Source of the DNA: Euglena gracilis
Taxonomy: Eukaryota > Euglenida > Euglenophyceae > Euglenales
Assembly (NCBI GenBank): GCA_039621445.1
Contig: CP154956.1
Span: 75,864,192 to 75,928,191 of the forward strand
Direction of reading: 5' to 3'
Length of the DNA: 64,000 nt
Made by a program: the position numbers and the translations under genes. Shown here in pieces: positions 54,088 through 62,960 of this stretch (its first letter is position 1; the number at the start of each line of letters is the position of its first letter). A model generated the notes under the pieces. That model was not told the origin of the DNA and searched no databases. It saw only the letters and a program-made list of their open reading frames with translations.

Positions 54088-57000
54088 ATGGATCCGGCTC
54101 CCAAGGCTCACCCCGCCCCGGTGGTGGGTGTCCCCCACCATGGGACTCCCCCAAATGAAAAAGACCGCCCCATACCCAATCCCAATCCCCCGCACACGCA
54201 TGCCGCTGCTCAGTCCCCCTCAGCGTGCACAGCAGAAAAAGAATCCCCCATTTCCCCACCTAGCCCCGCTCAAGAAAAGGCGATAAGCCCAAACCCCCAG
54301 CTCCCATTCCCACTCCAGCTCACATTTCCCATCCTGTCCACCCCATCCCCACCCTCGTACCTGTCCCACTCCCTGCGCACCACCCCAGCAGCCACGCCGT
54401 CCCCGGGGGGGTCCGCGGCGGCGTCCGCGGCGGCGACCGCGGCGGCGTTCGCGCTGGTGCCGCTCCAGCTGCCGGAGCTGGAGTCCCCGCGGGACGCCAC
54501 GCCGCTGCGGGCCCGCTTCCCGCTGCTGGCCGCGGCGGGAGCGGCGCTGCTGTTCTCCCCCACCACCACCCCCAGAGGGAGCCGCAAGGGGGATCAAAGG
54601 GTGTGGGGGGAACGAACCCCCTTTTCCGAAGCCTCATCGTCCCACCGGCCGCTCAAGATGCCAAGGATTGTGGATGAGATGGACGAGGACGCGGCGGGTG
54701 TGGAGTATGACCAGGCAGAGGAGACGTACGAGCAGACCCTCGAGATGTACGACGAGGCGGAGCCCGCAGGTGAGGGATACGAGGAAGATATGGCCCCCGA
54801 GATGTACCAGGAGGAGATGGGTGCCGGGGATGAAGTCCCGGTACAAGACCAGCCCATGCAGGACGAGTATCCCGGGGTGTCGGAGGAGGTGGCGGTGTGG
54901 CTGACGAGCCGCATCGACGCCGTGGGCGCCCAAGTCCGCGGCGTGGAGGCGAGTCTCGGGCAGGTGGTGGCCCAGCTCGACCTCCTGGGCAACCGCACCC
55001 GGGAGATGTGGGATGACTGGCCCACCGCGGCGCTGGAGGAGATGGACGAGGAGATCAAGGCCACGAAGGAGGCGTCCGCGGCGGCCTATCGGCAAGTGGC
55101 GGAGGGGCAAGGCAAGGTCATCGCGCAGTTCATGGAGACCATCCAAGCCCATCACGGACGGCTCGAGGGCCAAGTGGCGCAAGCCAAGGCGGCCGCCCGA
55201 AAGGCGGCGGATGAGGCGGCCCAAGCAATCGCCGCCGTGCAGGCTGAGCACCGATGCCGCGAGGCAGAGGTGCAAGGCTTGACGGCGATGGTGCGTGCCG
55301 GCCCCGGCGAGGGTGCGGCCCGGGTGGTGGACCCGGAAACGGCAGTGGAGGTGGCCCGTCTCCGGGGAGCCATGGTGACGCGGGAGGAGATCGCCACAGT
55401 GGTGCGGCAGATGGAGGAGCGACTGCAGCGGATGGAGCTCAACTCCAAGACCGAGATCCCGGCATTGCAGGTACAGTATTTCAACAAGCTGGCCGACCGG
55501 ATTTCCGTGGAGTTGGAGGGCAAGTGCAGGGTGTACTTGGAGAAGGCCCTCCGGGAAGTGGACCAAGTGGTGACGGCGCTGTTCAGGGAGATTCAGATGG
55601 CGAAGGAGGAGATCAAGCAGTGGTCTGTCAAGATGTCCGGTCTCCGCCCAGCCGGGGGACCCCCGGTGTCCTCGGCGGCTCATACCACGCCGCCAACCCG
55701 AAGGGCAGCCGATCCCTGCCAGTCTGCCCCCCAGCCTGCTTCGGCGGGGGCGGCCCGAGCCCCGGCTGAGCGGTCCTCATCGTCAACCACCGCACGCCCG
55801 GCAAGGGAAGGGATATCCATGCCGCAATCCGCATATGCATTTCCCCGGCGACCGAGCACCGCAGTCATCCGAGCAGAGCCGCTGTCCGTGTCCCAGCGTC
55901 AACCGTCGTCCTCCGCGGCCCAACGTGCACCATCCCATCCGCAACCGTCCCGCGCGCAAGTGCAGCAGTCCGCGCTGTCGTCGCATACATATGCACCGGC
56001 ATCGCGACCCGCCAGCACCGCCGCCCCACCAGCGCACCGAGCAGCGCAGCATCCGGCATCACACCCGCAAGCGGCGACCGCAGCCCTGTCCAAGCCGTCA
56101 GCACCGGTTTCGGTGCCGGTGGCTGCTGCCCAGTCTGTCCGAGTCCAAGTCCGACCCGTCTCCCAAGTCTCTGTGCCCGTGTCAAGCCAGCCGCTGGGTG
56201 CTGAAGGCACCGAACCGCAGTGTGCCGAAGGCACGGTGTACCAGCAAGCCGTCCATCCCAACTCATCGCATGCCATGCATCAGACCCCCGCGGTGGCGTT
56301 CGCCACCGGGGTGTCTCCCCAGCCAGCCATGCAGCCATCAGCCCACCCTGCCGGCGGGCCCCCGCCAGCGATGCAGTCTGCGGTGCCGGCTGCGACTGCG
56401 GCCACACCAGCGGACCCAGCCAATCCGCCCGCGTCGCGGCTCCGACCGGAGCTGCGGCTCGTGCGATCCCGCCCGGTGCCGACGAATGCAGCACCGATGC
56501 TCCTCATGCGTGCGGGGGCGAGCGTGCCCGCACCCGTGAGGGGAACCGCCATCCGAGAAGTCCAAGCAACCACCCTGCCGCTGGGGGCTCCCCAGCTGCA
56601 GATCCTGCCACCGCACCTCCTGGATGCGCTCGGGGGGAGGCATCCGGGCCGGTTCTCGGGTAACGCCGAGGTCTGGCCCCAATGGAGGCGGCGGTTGGTC
56701 CCCTACCTCCGCGAGGCGGAGGGGATGGTCCCCCTCCTCAGCGAGGCGCAGCGGGTGGCGCTGCTGCGGAGTACGGTGGACGAGGCGACGGCGTTGCACA
56801 TCGACCTGATGGTGGAGACCTACCCCGAGATGCCGTTCGAGGAGCTGTGGGCGAGGCTGGACCTGGAGCTGGGTGGAGACGACCGAGAAGCACTACGAAG
56901 GAAGCTCCGTCACCTCAAGGTGGTGACGCGGGGCAAGCTGACGGAGCGCGAGTGGCGGGAGTACTTCGCCAACGCCAAGGCGCTGGCGATGCAGATCGGG

Positions 57001-57792
57001 GACATGACGGACGTGGAGCTAGCCCGCCTGGTGGTGGACCAGCTGGGTCAGCCACGGAGGAAGCGGCTTCCCCATGAAGAGGATCGGCGCCGTGACCACG
57101 CGGCGCTGGTCCTGGAAGGCCTACCGGAGGATGTGACGGTGGCGGAGGCGACGGAGATGGTGGTGGAGGAGACGGGCGTCGTGCCGAAGAAAGTGGATCG
57201 TCAAGGCAGAAGAATCAAGGTGGTCCCGGCGGACGATGACCACCGGGCGGCCATCAAGGCGGTGTACGACCGGCAGAAGCTGTCTGGTGGAGCCATCGTC
57301 CGGGTGGCCCCGGACACCGTGGAGTTCACCGCCACCCAAGTCAACGACCTCATGGTGCGGTGGCTGAGGGTGGACCAGCGGGCCGCCACCATGGGCGACC
57401 CCGAGCCGGCCCACCGCAAACCGGCGGCACCCACAAGATGGCAGCGGGAAGTGGATGTCGAAGATGAAGATGACGAGACCGACACCAAGGCCAATCAAGG
57501 AGTCCAGGAGGAGTCCAACATCAAGGAAGTGAAGAAGGAAGCGGTGAAGAAAGAAAAGGAAGGAGAAGCGAAGAAGGTGGACGAGACCAAGGACTCCAAC
57601 GATGCCCAAGGCTGGGCTGGCCGAGGCAAAGGCAACCAGCAGCCGTGGAATGAAGGATGGACCGGCAAAGGCGGCGAAGCCAAGGGGAAAGATGGTGGAA
57701 AAGGCAAAGGCAAGGGTAAGGGGAAAGGCAAAGGCGGCGAGAAAGGTTCCGGCAAAGGAGAAGCGGCCGGGACGACATCGACGCAGCAATGA
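54088..57792 (+). CDS. gag: Gag polyprotein of the second element (1,234 aa)
   Basis: ATG at 54,088. Regions in order: Pro-rich N-terminus; acidic segment (about 190-270); long helical coiled-coil region (about 270-520) with AEGQGKVIAQFMETIQ-like heptads; Ala/Pro/Ser/Gln-rich disorder (about 520-840); capsid-like globular domain from about residue 850 (RFSGNAEVWPQWRRRLVPYL; AKALAMQIGDMTDVEL); and a Lys/Gly tail with GKGKGKGKGKGKGG near the end. No CCHC knuckle is present; the KG tract probably replaces it for RNA binding. The stop TGA at 57,790-57,792 is followed by CGG, and the same frame continues open into the methyltransferase-protease ORF. Confidence 0.85.
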   Translation: MDPAPKAHPAPVVGVPHHGTPPNEKDRPIPNPNPPHTHAAAQSPSACTAEKESPISPPSPAQEKAISPNPQLPFPLQLTFPILSTPSPPSYLSHSLRTTPAATPSPGGSAAASAAATAAAFALVPLQLPELESPRDATPLRARFPLLAAAGAALLFSPTTTPRGSRKGDQRVWGERTPFSEASSSHRPLKMPRIVDEMDEDAAGVEYDQAEETYEQTLEMYDEAEPAGEGYEEDMAPEMYQEEMGAGDEVPVQDQPMQDEYPGVSEEVAVWLTSRIDAVGAQVRGVEASLGQVVAQLDLLGNRTREMWDDWPTAALEEMDEEIKATKEASAAAYRQVAEGQGKVIAQFMETIQAHHGRLEGQVAQAKAAARKAADEAAQAIAAVQAEHRCREAEVQGLTAMVRAGPGEGAARVVDPETAVEVARLRGAMVTREEIATVVRQMEERLQRMELNSKTEIPALQVQYFNKLADRISVELEGKCRVYLEKALREVDQVVTALFREIQMAKEEIKQWSVKMSGLRPAGGPPVSSAAHTTPPTRRAADPCQSAPQPASAGAARAPAERSSSSTTARPAREGISMPQSAYAFPRRPSTAVIRAEPLSVSQRQPSSSAAQRAPSHPQPSRAQVQQSALSSHTYAPASRPASTAAPPAHRAAQHPASHPQAATAALSKPSAPVSVPVAAAQSVRVQVRPVSQVSVPVSSQPLGAEGTEPQCAEGTVYQQAVHPNSSHAMHQTPAVAFATGVSPQPAMQPSAHPAGGPPPAMQSAVPAATAATPADPANPPASRLRPELRLVRSRPVPTNAAPMLLMRAGASVPAPVRGTAIREVQATTLPLGAPQLQILPPHLLDALGGRHPGRFSGNAEVWPQWRRRLVPYLREAEGMVPLLSEAQRVALLRSTVDEATALHIDLMVETYPEMPFEELWARLDLELGGDDREALRRKLRHLKVVTRGKLTEREWREYFANAKALAMQIGDMTDVELARLVVDQLGQPRRKRLPHEEDRRRDHAALVLEGLPEDVTVAEATEMVVEETGVVPKKVDRQGRRIKVVPADDDHRAAIKAVYDRQKLSGGAIVRVAPDTVEFTATQVNDLMVRWLRVDQRAATMGDPEPAHRKPAAPTRWQREVDVEDEDDETDTKANQGVQEESNIKEVKKEAVKKEKEGEAKKVDETKDSNDAQGWAGRGKGNQQPWNEGWTGKGGEAKGKDGGKGKGKGKGKGKGGEKGSGKGEAAGTTSTQQ

Positions 57793-57795
57793 CGG
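57790..57795 (+). promoter_or_regulatory. Putative stop-codon readthrough site UGA-CGG
   Basis: The gag stop reads CAA TGA CGG, and no other in-frame stop occurs until 59,707. UGA followed by CGG or CUA is a known leaky context in viral and cellular readthrough. The next ORF has no in-frame ATG near its start (first listed codon GTG at 57,883), so readthrough is the simplest way to make it. Confidence 0.6.
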
Positions 57796-59709
57796 GGCCG
57801 TCCAGGTCCCGAGGGGAAGGGCCTGGACCGGCAGTCAACCCCCCAGCTGACATCCGCACCAGGGACGAGGCTGGTAAGAGCGGTGGAGTATGAAGAAGAA
57901 GGATGGCGGCTGGTCCAAAGAAAGAGAAGAGGCAGGAAGTCTCCAAAGGAAGGGGAGAGACCCTGCCTACGGCAGGTGTCGAAGGCGAAGCCGACACCAT
58001 CGTCCCCATCAACATCACCGAGCGTGCCGAAGGCGAAGGTGACATCATCGCCCTCATCAACGCCGACGGCATCGGCAACGAAGACATCATCGACCACATC
58101 AACGCCGACGGCATCGGCAACGAAGACAGCATCGACGTCATCGCCATCAACAACGCCGACGGCATCGGCAACGAAGACATCATCGACCACATCAACGCCG
58201 ACGGCATCGGCAACGAAGACAGCATCGACGTCATCGCCATCAACAACACCGACAACGTCATCACCGAAGGCATCACCAAGTCTCCACAAGACACCACCAC
58301 AAGAAAGACAAGCACCGGCGAAGGAGGTGAAGAAAGCACCGGCGAAGAAGGAGAAGAAAGAGCCGGTGAAGAAGGCGGCAAAGGAAGAGAAGGAAAGATG
58401 GGCGCTGGACCTGTTCTCCGGAACGGGCAGTGTCAGAAGAGCGCTGGAGAAGATGGGCTTCAAGGTGATCAGCGTGGACTGGGACGAGAAGTGGAAGCCG
58501 GACATCGTGGCCGACGTGAGGAAGTGGAGGTACTGGGAACAGTACGCTCCCGGCTACTTCGAGGTCATCGCGGCGTCCCCGCCCTGTACCGAGTACTCCG
58601 CAGCCCTCACCACCCGCAAGAGGAGGCTCCGCATGGCGGACGCGGTGGTGAAGGCCACGAGGGAGCTGGTGGAGTACTTGGCGCCTACGCGGTGGTGGAT
58701 TGAAAACCCGAGGTTCGGCTTGCTGCGGTGGCGACGAGTCCTGCGCGGAGTGCGGTACGTGGATATCGACTACTGCCGCTTCGCGGAATACGGGTATCGC
58801 AAGCCGACCCGTTTCTGGGTCAGCGATGCGATGGCGAAGGAGCTGGACGACGTCATCTGTGGTGGGAAGTGCGGCAGCATGGTGGAAGGACCAGACGGCG
58901 TACGACGACATCGGCTGCAGCTGGGAGGCAGTGGCGGCGAGCGCAGGTGCACAAGGGAGGAGGCCTACCGCATCCCGGAGGGGGTGGTGCGGTACCTGTG
59001 CCTGGGGGAGAAGGCACGGGAAGAAGTGGCGGCGGCGGAGGAGGCGAAGAAGGTGCGGAAGGTGGTGGTGCGGCCGTGGCAGCACCTCCCGAACCGGCCG
59101 TTCACGGTCGGCCGGATGGAGCACCGTGGGGGGTGCTACCAGCTGCTGATGGACGTGGAGGTGGAGGCAGGCGGGATGAAGATCCAGGCGAAAGCCTTGA
59201 TCGATACGGGGGCGCAGACCTCCCTCGTGAAGAAGGAGCTGTTCCCGGAGTCGGTGTTCCACGCGGCAACAAGACCCTTGGTGCTGCGCACGGTGAGCGG
59301 AGAAGCACTACCCGGAGGACAACGAGAAGCAGAGCTGAAGCTGTCCTTCGCGGCCCAGACCGACGACGAGGAGCGGAGACCGAGGACGTGGACGACGAAG
59401 GTGGTGGCGTACGACGGCTGCATCAGCACGGATTTGATTCTGGGGTATCCGTGGCTCCGGGAGAACCGGCTGGATGTCCAGCCATGGCGCGACACCTTGC
59501 AGCTCCACGCGGACCCCAAGTGGATCCTGAGGCGGCGTGGAGACGAAGAGAAGAAGGAGGAAGATGGCGATGAAGACGAAGACGAGTTGGACGGCTACCT
59601 CTCCACGGTGAAGAAGATGCGGCAGCTGACCACGGACGAGGCTGCAGTCCGAGAGGTGGCGATGATGCTGAAGGAGGCGAAGAAGCGGCGAAGGCGGTGC
59701 GAGGGGTAG
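57793..59709 (+). CDS. Gag-fused C5-cytosine DNA methyltransferase plus aspartic protease
   Basis: Numbering from GTG 57,883 (608 residues; the frame is open back to the gag stop). Residues 60-125 are a Thr/Ser/Ala linker made of two 31-residue repeats; 140-172 are Lys-rich. Residues ~173-375 form a C5-methyltransferase domain: motif I LDLFSGTGS (175-183), Asp at 199 (SVDW), motif IV SPPCTEYS with catalytic Cys235, motif VI WWIENPRFG (271-279), and YCRFAEYGYRKPTRFWVSD (297-315). This compact SPPC/ENP form resembles phage and bacterial orphan enzymes more than DNMT1/3. Residues ~400-560 are a retropepsin: LIDTGAQTSLV (Asp441), ILGYPWL (519-525). All key residues are present, so activity is plausible. 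It would methylate cytosine in element or host DNA. Confidence 0.88.
   Translation, partial: RGRPGPEGKGLDRQSTPQLTSAPGTRLVRAVEYEEEGWRLVQRKRRGRKSPKEGERPCLRQVSKAKPTPSSPSTSPSVPKAKVTSSPSSTPTASATKTSSTTSTPTASATKTASTSSPSTTPTASATKTSSTTSTPTASATKTASTSSPSTTPTTSSPKASPSLHKTPPQERQAPAKEVKKAPAKKEKKEPVKKAAKEEKERWALDLFSGTGSVRRALEKMGFKVISVDWDEKWKPDIVADVRKWRYWEQYAPGYFEVIAASPPCTEYSAALTTRKRRLRMADAVVKATRELVEYLAPTRWWIENPRFGLLRWRRVLRGVRYVDIDYCRFAEYGYRKPTRFWVSDAMAKELDDVICGGKCGSMVEGPDGVRRHRLQLGGSGGERRCTREEAYRIPEGVVRYLCLGEKAREEVAAAEEAKKVRKVVVRPWQHLPNRPFTVGRMEHRGGCYQLLMDVEVEAGGMKIQAKALIDTGAQTSLVKKELFPESVFHAATRPLVLRTVSGEALPGGQREAELKLSFAAQTDDEERRPRTWTTKVVAYDGCISTDLILGYPWLRENRLDVQPWRDTLQLHADPKWILRRRGDEEKKEEDGDEDEDELDGYLSTVKKMRQLTTDEAAVREVAMMLKEAKKRRRRCEG
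58063..58248 (+). repeat. 93-bp tandem duplication in the linker before the methyltransferase domain
   Basis: Two in-frame copies of a 31-codon unit (PTASATKTSSTTSTP, then TASATKTASTSSPSTT), each itself containing two SATKT sub-repeats. The alternative-frame ORF here is a by-product of the repeat. Confidence 0.8.
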
Positions 59710-62261
59710 TGGAGACAGAAGACGACGTCGACCATCCCTTGGCGCGGCAGCTGCGGGACGAGATCATCAACGAGTTCGAAGGCCGGGTGTTCCGAGAGCG
59801 GGTGTGGTCGTGTCCCCCGGCGCGGGGCACCCATGGGAAGGCGGTGCTGAGGCTGAAGCCGGGAGCAACCCCGGTGGTGGGCCGGATCATCAACCTCAAG
59901 GGCGAGCGGCTGGAGGCCCTGAGGGAGATGGAGCGGGAGTGCCTGGCGGACGGCAAGCTGGAGGCGGGGCGGGGGTCGTGGAGGGCGGCCGCCTTCCCCA
60001 TCCGCAAGAAGTCGGGCAAGTGGAGGCTGGTGTGCGACTACAGCTTGACCAACAAGATGCTGCAGATGGACTCCTACCCCCTACCGCTGACGGAGGACAT
60101 CGTGAGCGAGCAGGCGAAGTGCGAGATCTTCTCGACGGTGGACCTGCGGGACGCCTTCCACCAGGTGGCCATGGCGGAGGAAAGCCGACCCATCACCAAC
60201 ATCCACCTGCCCGGCGGCCTCTGGCAGTGGACCGTGGTGCCCCAGGGCATCAACGTCGGTCCGGCGCTGCTCCAGAGGGACATCGACGCGACCTGCCGCA
60301 ACGTCTCCGCCCACACCCACCCCTACTTCGACGACATCCTGGTGAGCACGAGGCGGCTGCCGGGGTGGAGCGACGAGGAGCTGATCAGGCGGCACGCGGG
60401 GGATCTGCGTGAGACCCTGCGGGCGCTGGAGGCGGATCGGTGGGTGGCGGATAAGAAGAAGGCGCAGCTGTTCCGCAAGAGGGCGGAGTTCGTGGGGCAC
60501 GTGCTGGGGGAGGGCAAGCGCGTGCCCGCGAGCGGCAAGCTGGCGGCGGTGCAGCGGTGGCAACCCCCGGCCAATGTGACGAGTTTGCGCGCCTTTCTCG
60601 GCCTCTGCAATTATTATTCGGGGTATGTACGTATGTACTCGGAGCTGGCCGCCCCCCTGCAGGAGAAGCTGAAGCTACCGCGGGATTTGTCCCGGGCGGG
60701 CAGCAAGCACCCCATCGTGTGGTCCGCGGCCGAGCTGGAGGCGTTCGAGAAGCTGAAGGCAGCGCTGGTGGCGGACCTGGAGCTGTGGCACGTGGACATG
60801 AACAAGCCGTTCGTGCTCCGCACAGACGCCTCCGATTACGCGGTGGGCGCCGTGCTGGAGCAGCTGCCGAAGGTGGAGGGCATCCCCTCGGTGGAGGAGC
60901 TCCTGAAGCCCGGGGCGTCGGTGGCGGTGGGCTTCATGAGCAGGAAGCTGACGGAGGGGCAGCGGCTGCGGTGGGACACCCGCGACAAGGAGACGTACGC
61001 GGTGGTGAGCGCGCTGGACAAGTGGGGCGGCTACATCACCGGGCAGAAGGTGCTGGTGCTGACGGACCACCGGTCCCTGGAAAGCTGGTACAAGGAGCAC
61101 GTCGCCCGAGGAGCGGGACCGCAAGGCCGGCGGGCGAGGTGGCACTCCAAGCTGAACGAGCACATGGTGGAGGTGGTGTACGTGCCGGGGGAGAAGAACG
61201 AGGTGGGGGACGCGCTGTCGCGGTGGGCGTACCCGGCCAGCCAGGAGTACCGAGACTCCTGCTGGCACGGGACGGCAGCGGACGCCGAGGAGATGGAGCA
61301 GCAGATCCGAGAGGAGAAGGCCGCGGAGCGCAGCTGCCCGAAGGCAGTACACCCGGTGGACAAGGTGTGCCCCCTCCCGACCGCAAATGCGGCATCCCCA
61401 TCGTCGCCAGCCGGGACACCGGCAGCCACGGCGGCATCGGCCGGGACACCGGCATCCGAGGTGGCGCCCGCCGGGATTCCGGCAGCCGGAAGTCCGGCAA
61501 TCCGACCGCCGCCCCCACCGCACCCCACCGCGCCGGCTGCGACTGCAGCACCGACCGTGCGAGTGCCCAGTGCGAGAGCGCTGGCATCGCCCGGGCAGCC
61601 CGAGCAGCCGCAGCACCCGGCGTTGTCCGCGCAGCCCAAGCAGCAGCAGCAGCCCGCCACACCACGCACCGTGCGGTTTTCCGTACGGCCAGCAGCGGCA
61701 CCGGCAGCAGCACCCGCCGTGCGATCCCCGTCCGCCGAGCAAGCATCGTCCCCGCCCGCGGCCAGCGCACGCAGCATCCTACCGTCCGCAGCGATCGCCG
61801 TGACAACCCGAAGCCAGGCGGCCGCCAAGCCGCCCGGTACCGTCGTCCCAAAGAAGCCAGCCGAAGGAGCGGTGCCGTCGGCCGGCCCACCCAAGGTGGG
61901 GGGGCACCCCAGCCCTCCCGCCGTGCCGCCGGTGGCAGCCGCCGTGCCGCCTGTGGCAGCCGCCGTGCCGCCAGCTGCAGCCACCACGGCCGCATCCCCG
62001 CAAGAAGAGGACCAGGACCTGATGGCGATGGACTGGAGTGAGGCGTATGAGAAGTGCTCAACGTTCAAAGAGCCGTGGCGGGCCATCAAGCGCGGCCGGC
62101 CATGGCCCACCGGCTACCGGAAGGAGGCAGGCAAGCTGGTGAAGGATTCCGTCTGGTGCGTGCCGGATGCCCTGAACGAGCGGGCATTCCGAGAGCAGCA
62201 CCGGGCGTCGGGGCACGTCGGTGGTGAGCGCCTCCTCGATGAGGCCAGCCGGAACTTCTAG
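59697..62261 (+). CDS. pol: Reverse transcriptase-RNase H with start of integrase (854 aa)
   Basis: Lies in the -1 frame relative to the protease ORF. That frame is already open more than 100 nt before the protease stop, so -1 frameshifting is likely; no canonical slippery heptamer was recognised. RT motifs: GKWRLVCDYSLTNKM, FSTVDLRDAFHQVAM, YFDDILVSTRR (Asp212-213). RNase H: VLRTDASDYAVGAVLEQ, TRDKETYAVV, LTDHRSLESWY, VGDALSRW. A roughly 190-residue Ala/Pro-rich linker follows (about 560-760), unusual between RNase H and integrase. The C-terminus begins the integrase zinc finger (EQHRASGHVGGERLL) but is cut by TAG at 62,259-62,261. Confidence 0.88.
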   Translation: MRGVVETEDDVDHPLARQLRDEIINEFEGRVFRERVWSCPPARGTHGKAVLRLKPGATPVVGRIINLKGERLEALREMERECLADGKLEAGRGSWRAAAFPIRKKSGKWRLVCDYSLTNKMLQMDSYPLPLTEDIVSEQAKCEIFSTVDLRDAFHQVAMAEESRPITNIHLPGGLWQWTVVPQGINVGPALLQRDIDATCRNVSAHTHPYFDDILVSTRRLPGWSDEELIRRHAGDLRETLRALEADRWVADKKKAQLFRKRAEFVGHVLGEGKRVPASGKLAAVQRWQPPANVTSLRAFLGLCNYYSGYVRMYSELAAPLQEKLKLPRDLSRAGSKHPIVWSAAELEAFEKLKAALVADLELWHVDMNKPFVLRTDASDYAVGAVLEQLPKVEGIPSVEELLKPGASVAVGFMSRKLTEGQRLRWDTRDKETYAVVSALDKWGGYITGQKVLVLTDHRSLESWYKEHVARGAGPQGRRARWHSKLNEHMVEVVYVPGEKNEVGDALSRWAYPASQEYRDSCWHGTAADAEEMEQQIREEKAAERSCPKAVHPVDKVCPLPTANAASPSSPAGTPAATAASAGTPASEVAPAGIPAAGSPAIRPPPPPHPTAPAATAAPTVRVPSARALASPGQPEQPQHPALSAQPKQQQQPATPRTVRFSVRPAAAPAAAPAVRSPSAEQASSPPAASARSILPSAAIAVTTRSQAAAKPPGTVVPKKPAEGAVPSAGPPKVGGHPSPPAVPPVAAAVPPVAAAVPPAAATTAASPQEEDQDLMAMDWSEAYEKCSTFKEPWRAIKRGRPWPTGYRKEAGKLVKDSVWCVPDALNERAFREQHRASGHVGGERLLDEASRNF

Positions 62262-62960
62262 TTTGCGGTGCCCTCCCGAGCACGCGAGCTGGCGGGCAAG
62301 ATTCTGGCCGTGTGTGAGTTCTGTCAGGCGTCAGAGCACCCCCACCAACCCCTCCGGCTCCGCATCACGCCCACGCCAGTGCCGCCCCATGTGATGTGTT
62401 CGGTGAGCGTGGACTGTTCCAGATGCCGGAGGTGGAGGTGGAGGGCGGCAAGCTGGTGAACGTGTTCGCAGCATGCATCGATCGGCACTCCGGCTGGGCG
62501 ATCGCAACCGTGCACCACACCCGCGGGCTAACGGCGGAGGCGGTGGCTATGGCTATGCATGAGCAGTGGGCGCAGTTCGGCGTGCCAGGCGTCATCACGT
62601 CGGACCGGGGCCCCCACTTCGTGGGGGCCTGGTGGAGGGCAATGTGTGCAAGACTGGGGGTGCGCCATGCCTTCTCCCAAGCATACCACCACGAGGGCAA
62701 CGCCCGTGCGGAGGTCCTCGGCGCGCAGATCCAGAAGCGGCTGAGGAAGATGAAGGCGGCGGAGGGCGTGGAGTGGCCGGAGGCGCTGCCGCGGGCCCTG
62801 CGGACCCTGCACGACAGTGCTGGGCCCAGCGGCCTGAGCACCTTCCAGGTGCTCTTCGGCCGCGAGCGGTGGTATGGCGGGGTGCCGTACCAGCCGCCCA
62901 CGCGGGCCGAGGACGCGGTGGCCTTCTTCGAGCGCAGTGGTGGCAGTTCTTCGAGCCCAC
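62262..62960 (+). pseudogene. Integrase remainder, broken by an in-frame TAG and a frameshift
   Basis: After TAG the same frame continues (ARELAGKILAVCEFCQA), supplying the Cys pair of the HHCC finger. Near 62,413 the frame changes (VSVD, then LFQMPEVEVEGGKLVNVF) and the catalytic core follows: IDRHSGWAIATVHH, VITSDRGPHFVGAWW, YHHEGNARAEVLGAQIQK, keeping D, D and E. TFQVLFGRERWYGG ends the core. No GPY/F or chromodomain text follows because the sequence runs into the GC-rich repeat. Either this copy is dead or the two breaks are base errors. Confidence 0.75.

Larger units (their letters stand above)
54031..62960 (+). mobile_element. Second Ty3/gypsy element carrying a C5-cytosine methyltransferase domain (3' part lost)
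   Basis: Order: primer-binding site, gag, leaky TGA, methyltransferase-protease ORF, RT-RNase H in the -1 frame, damaged integrase. Coding GC is far higher than in the chromovirus, so the two elements have different histories. No 3' LTR is present: integrase text runs into a GC-rich tandem repeat at about 62,960, from truncation or assembly collapse. The domain order Pro-RT-RNase H-IN identifies Ty3/gypsy. Confidence 0.85.

Noticed and set aside
54634-55683. 349-codon minus-strand ORF within gag of the second element
   Set aside because: Antisense shadow of high-GC gag codons; His/Leu/Arg-biased with no motif.
57903-58703. Asp/Ile/Gly repeat ORF overlapping the methyltransferase frame
   Set aside because: Frame shadow of the 93-bp tandem duplication; the other frame has the catalytic motifs.
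60557-62041. 494-codon plus-strand ORF overlapping RT-RNase H
   Set aside because: Alternative-frame shadow; Gly/Ala/Arg bias, while the overlapped frame carries all RT and RNase H motifs.
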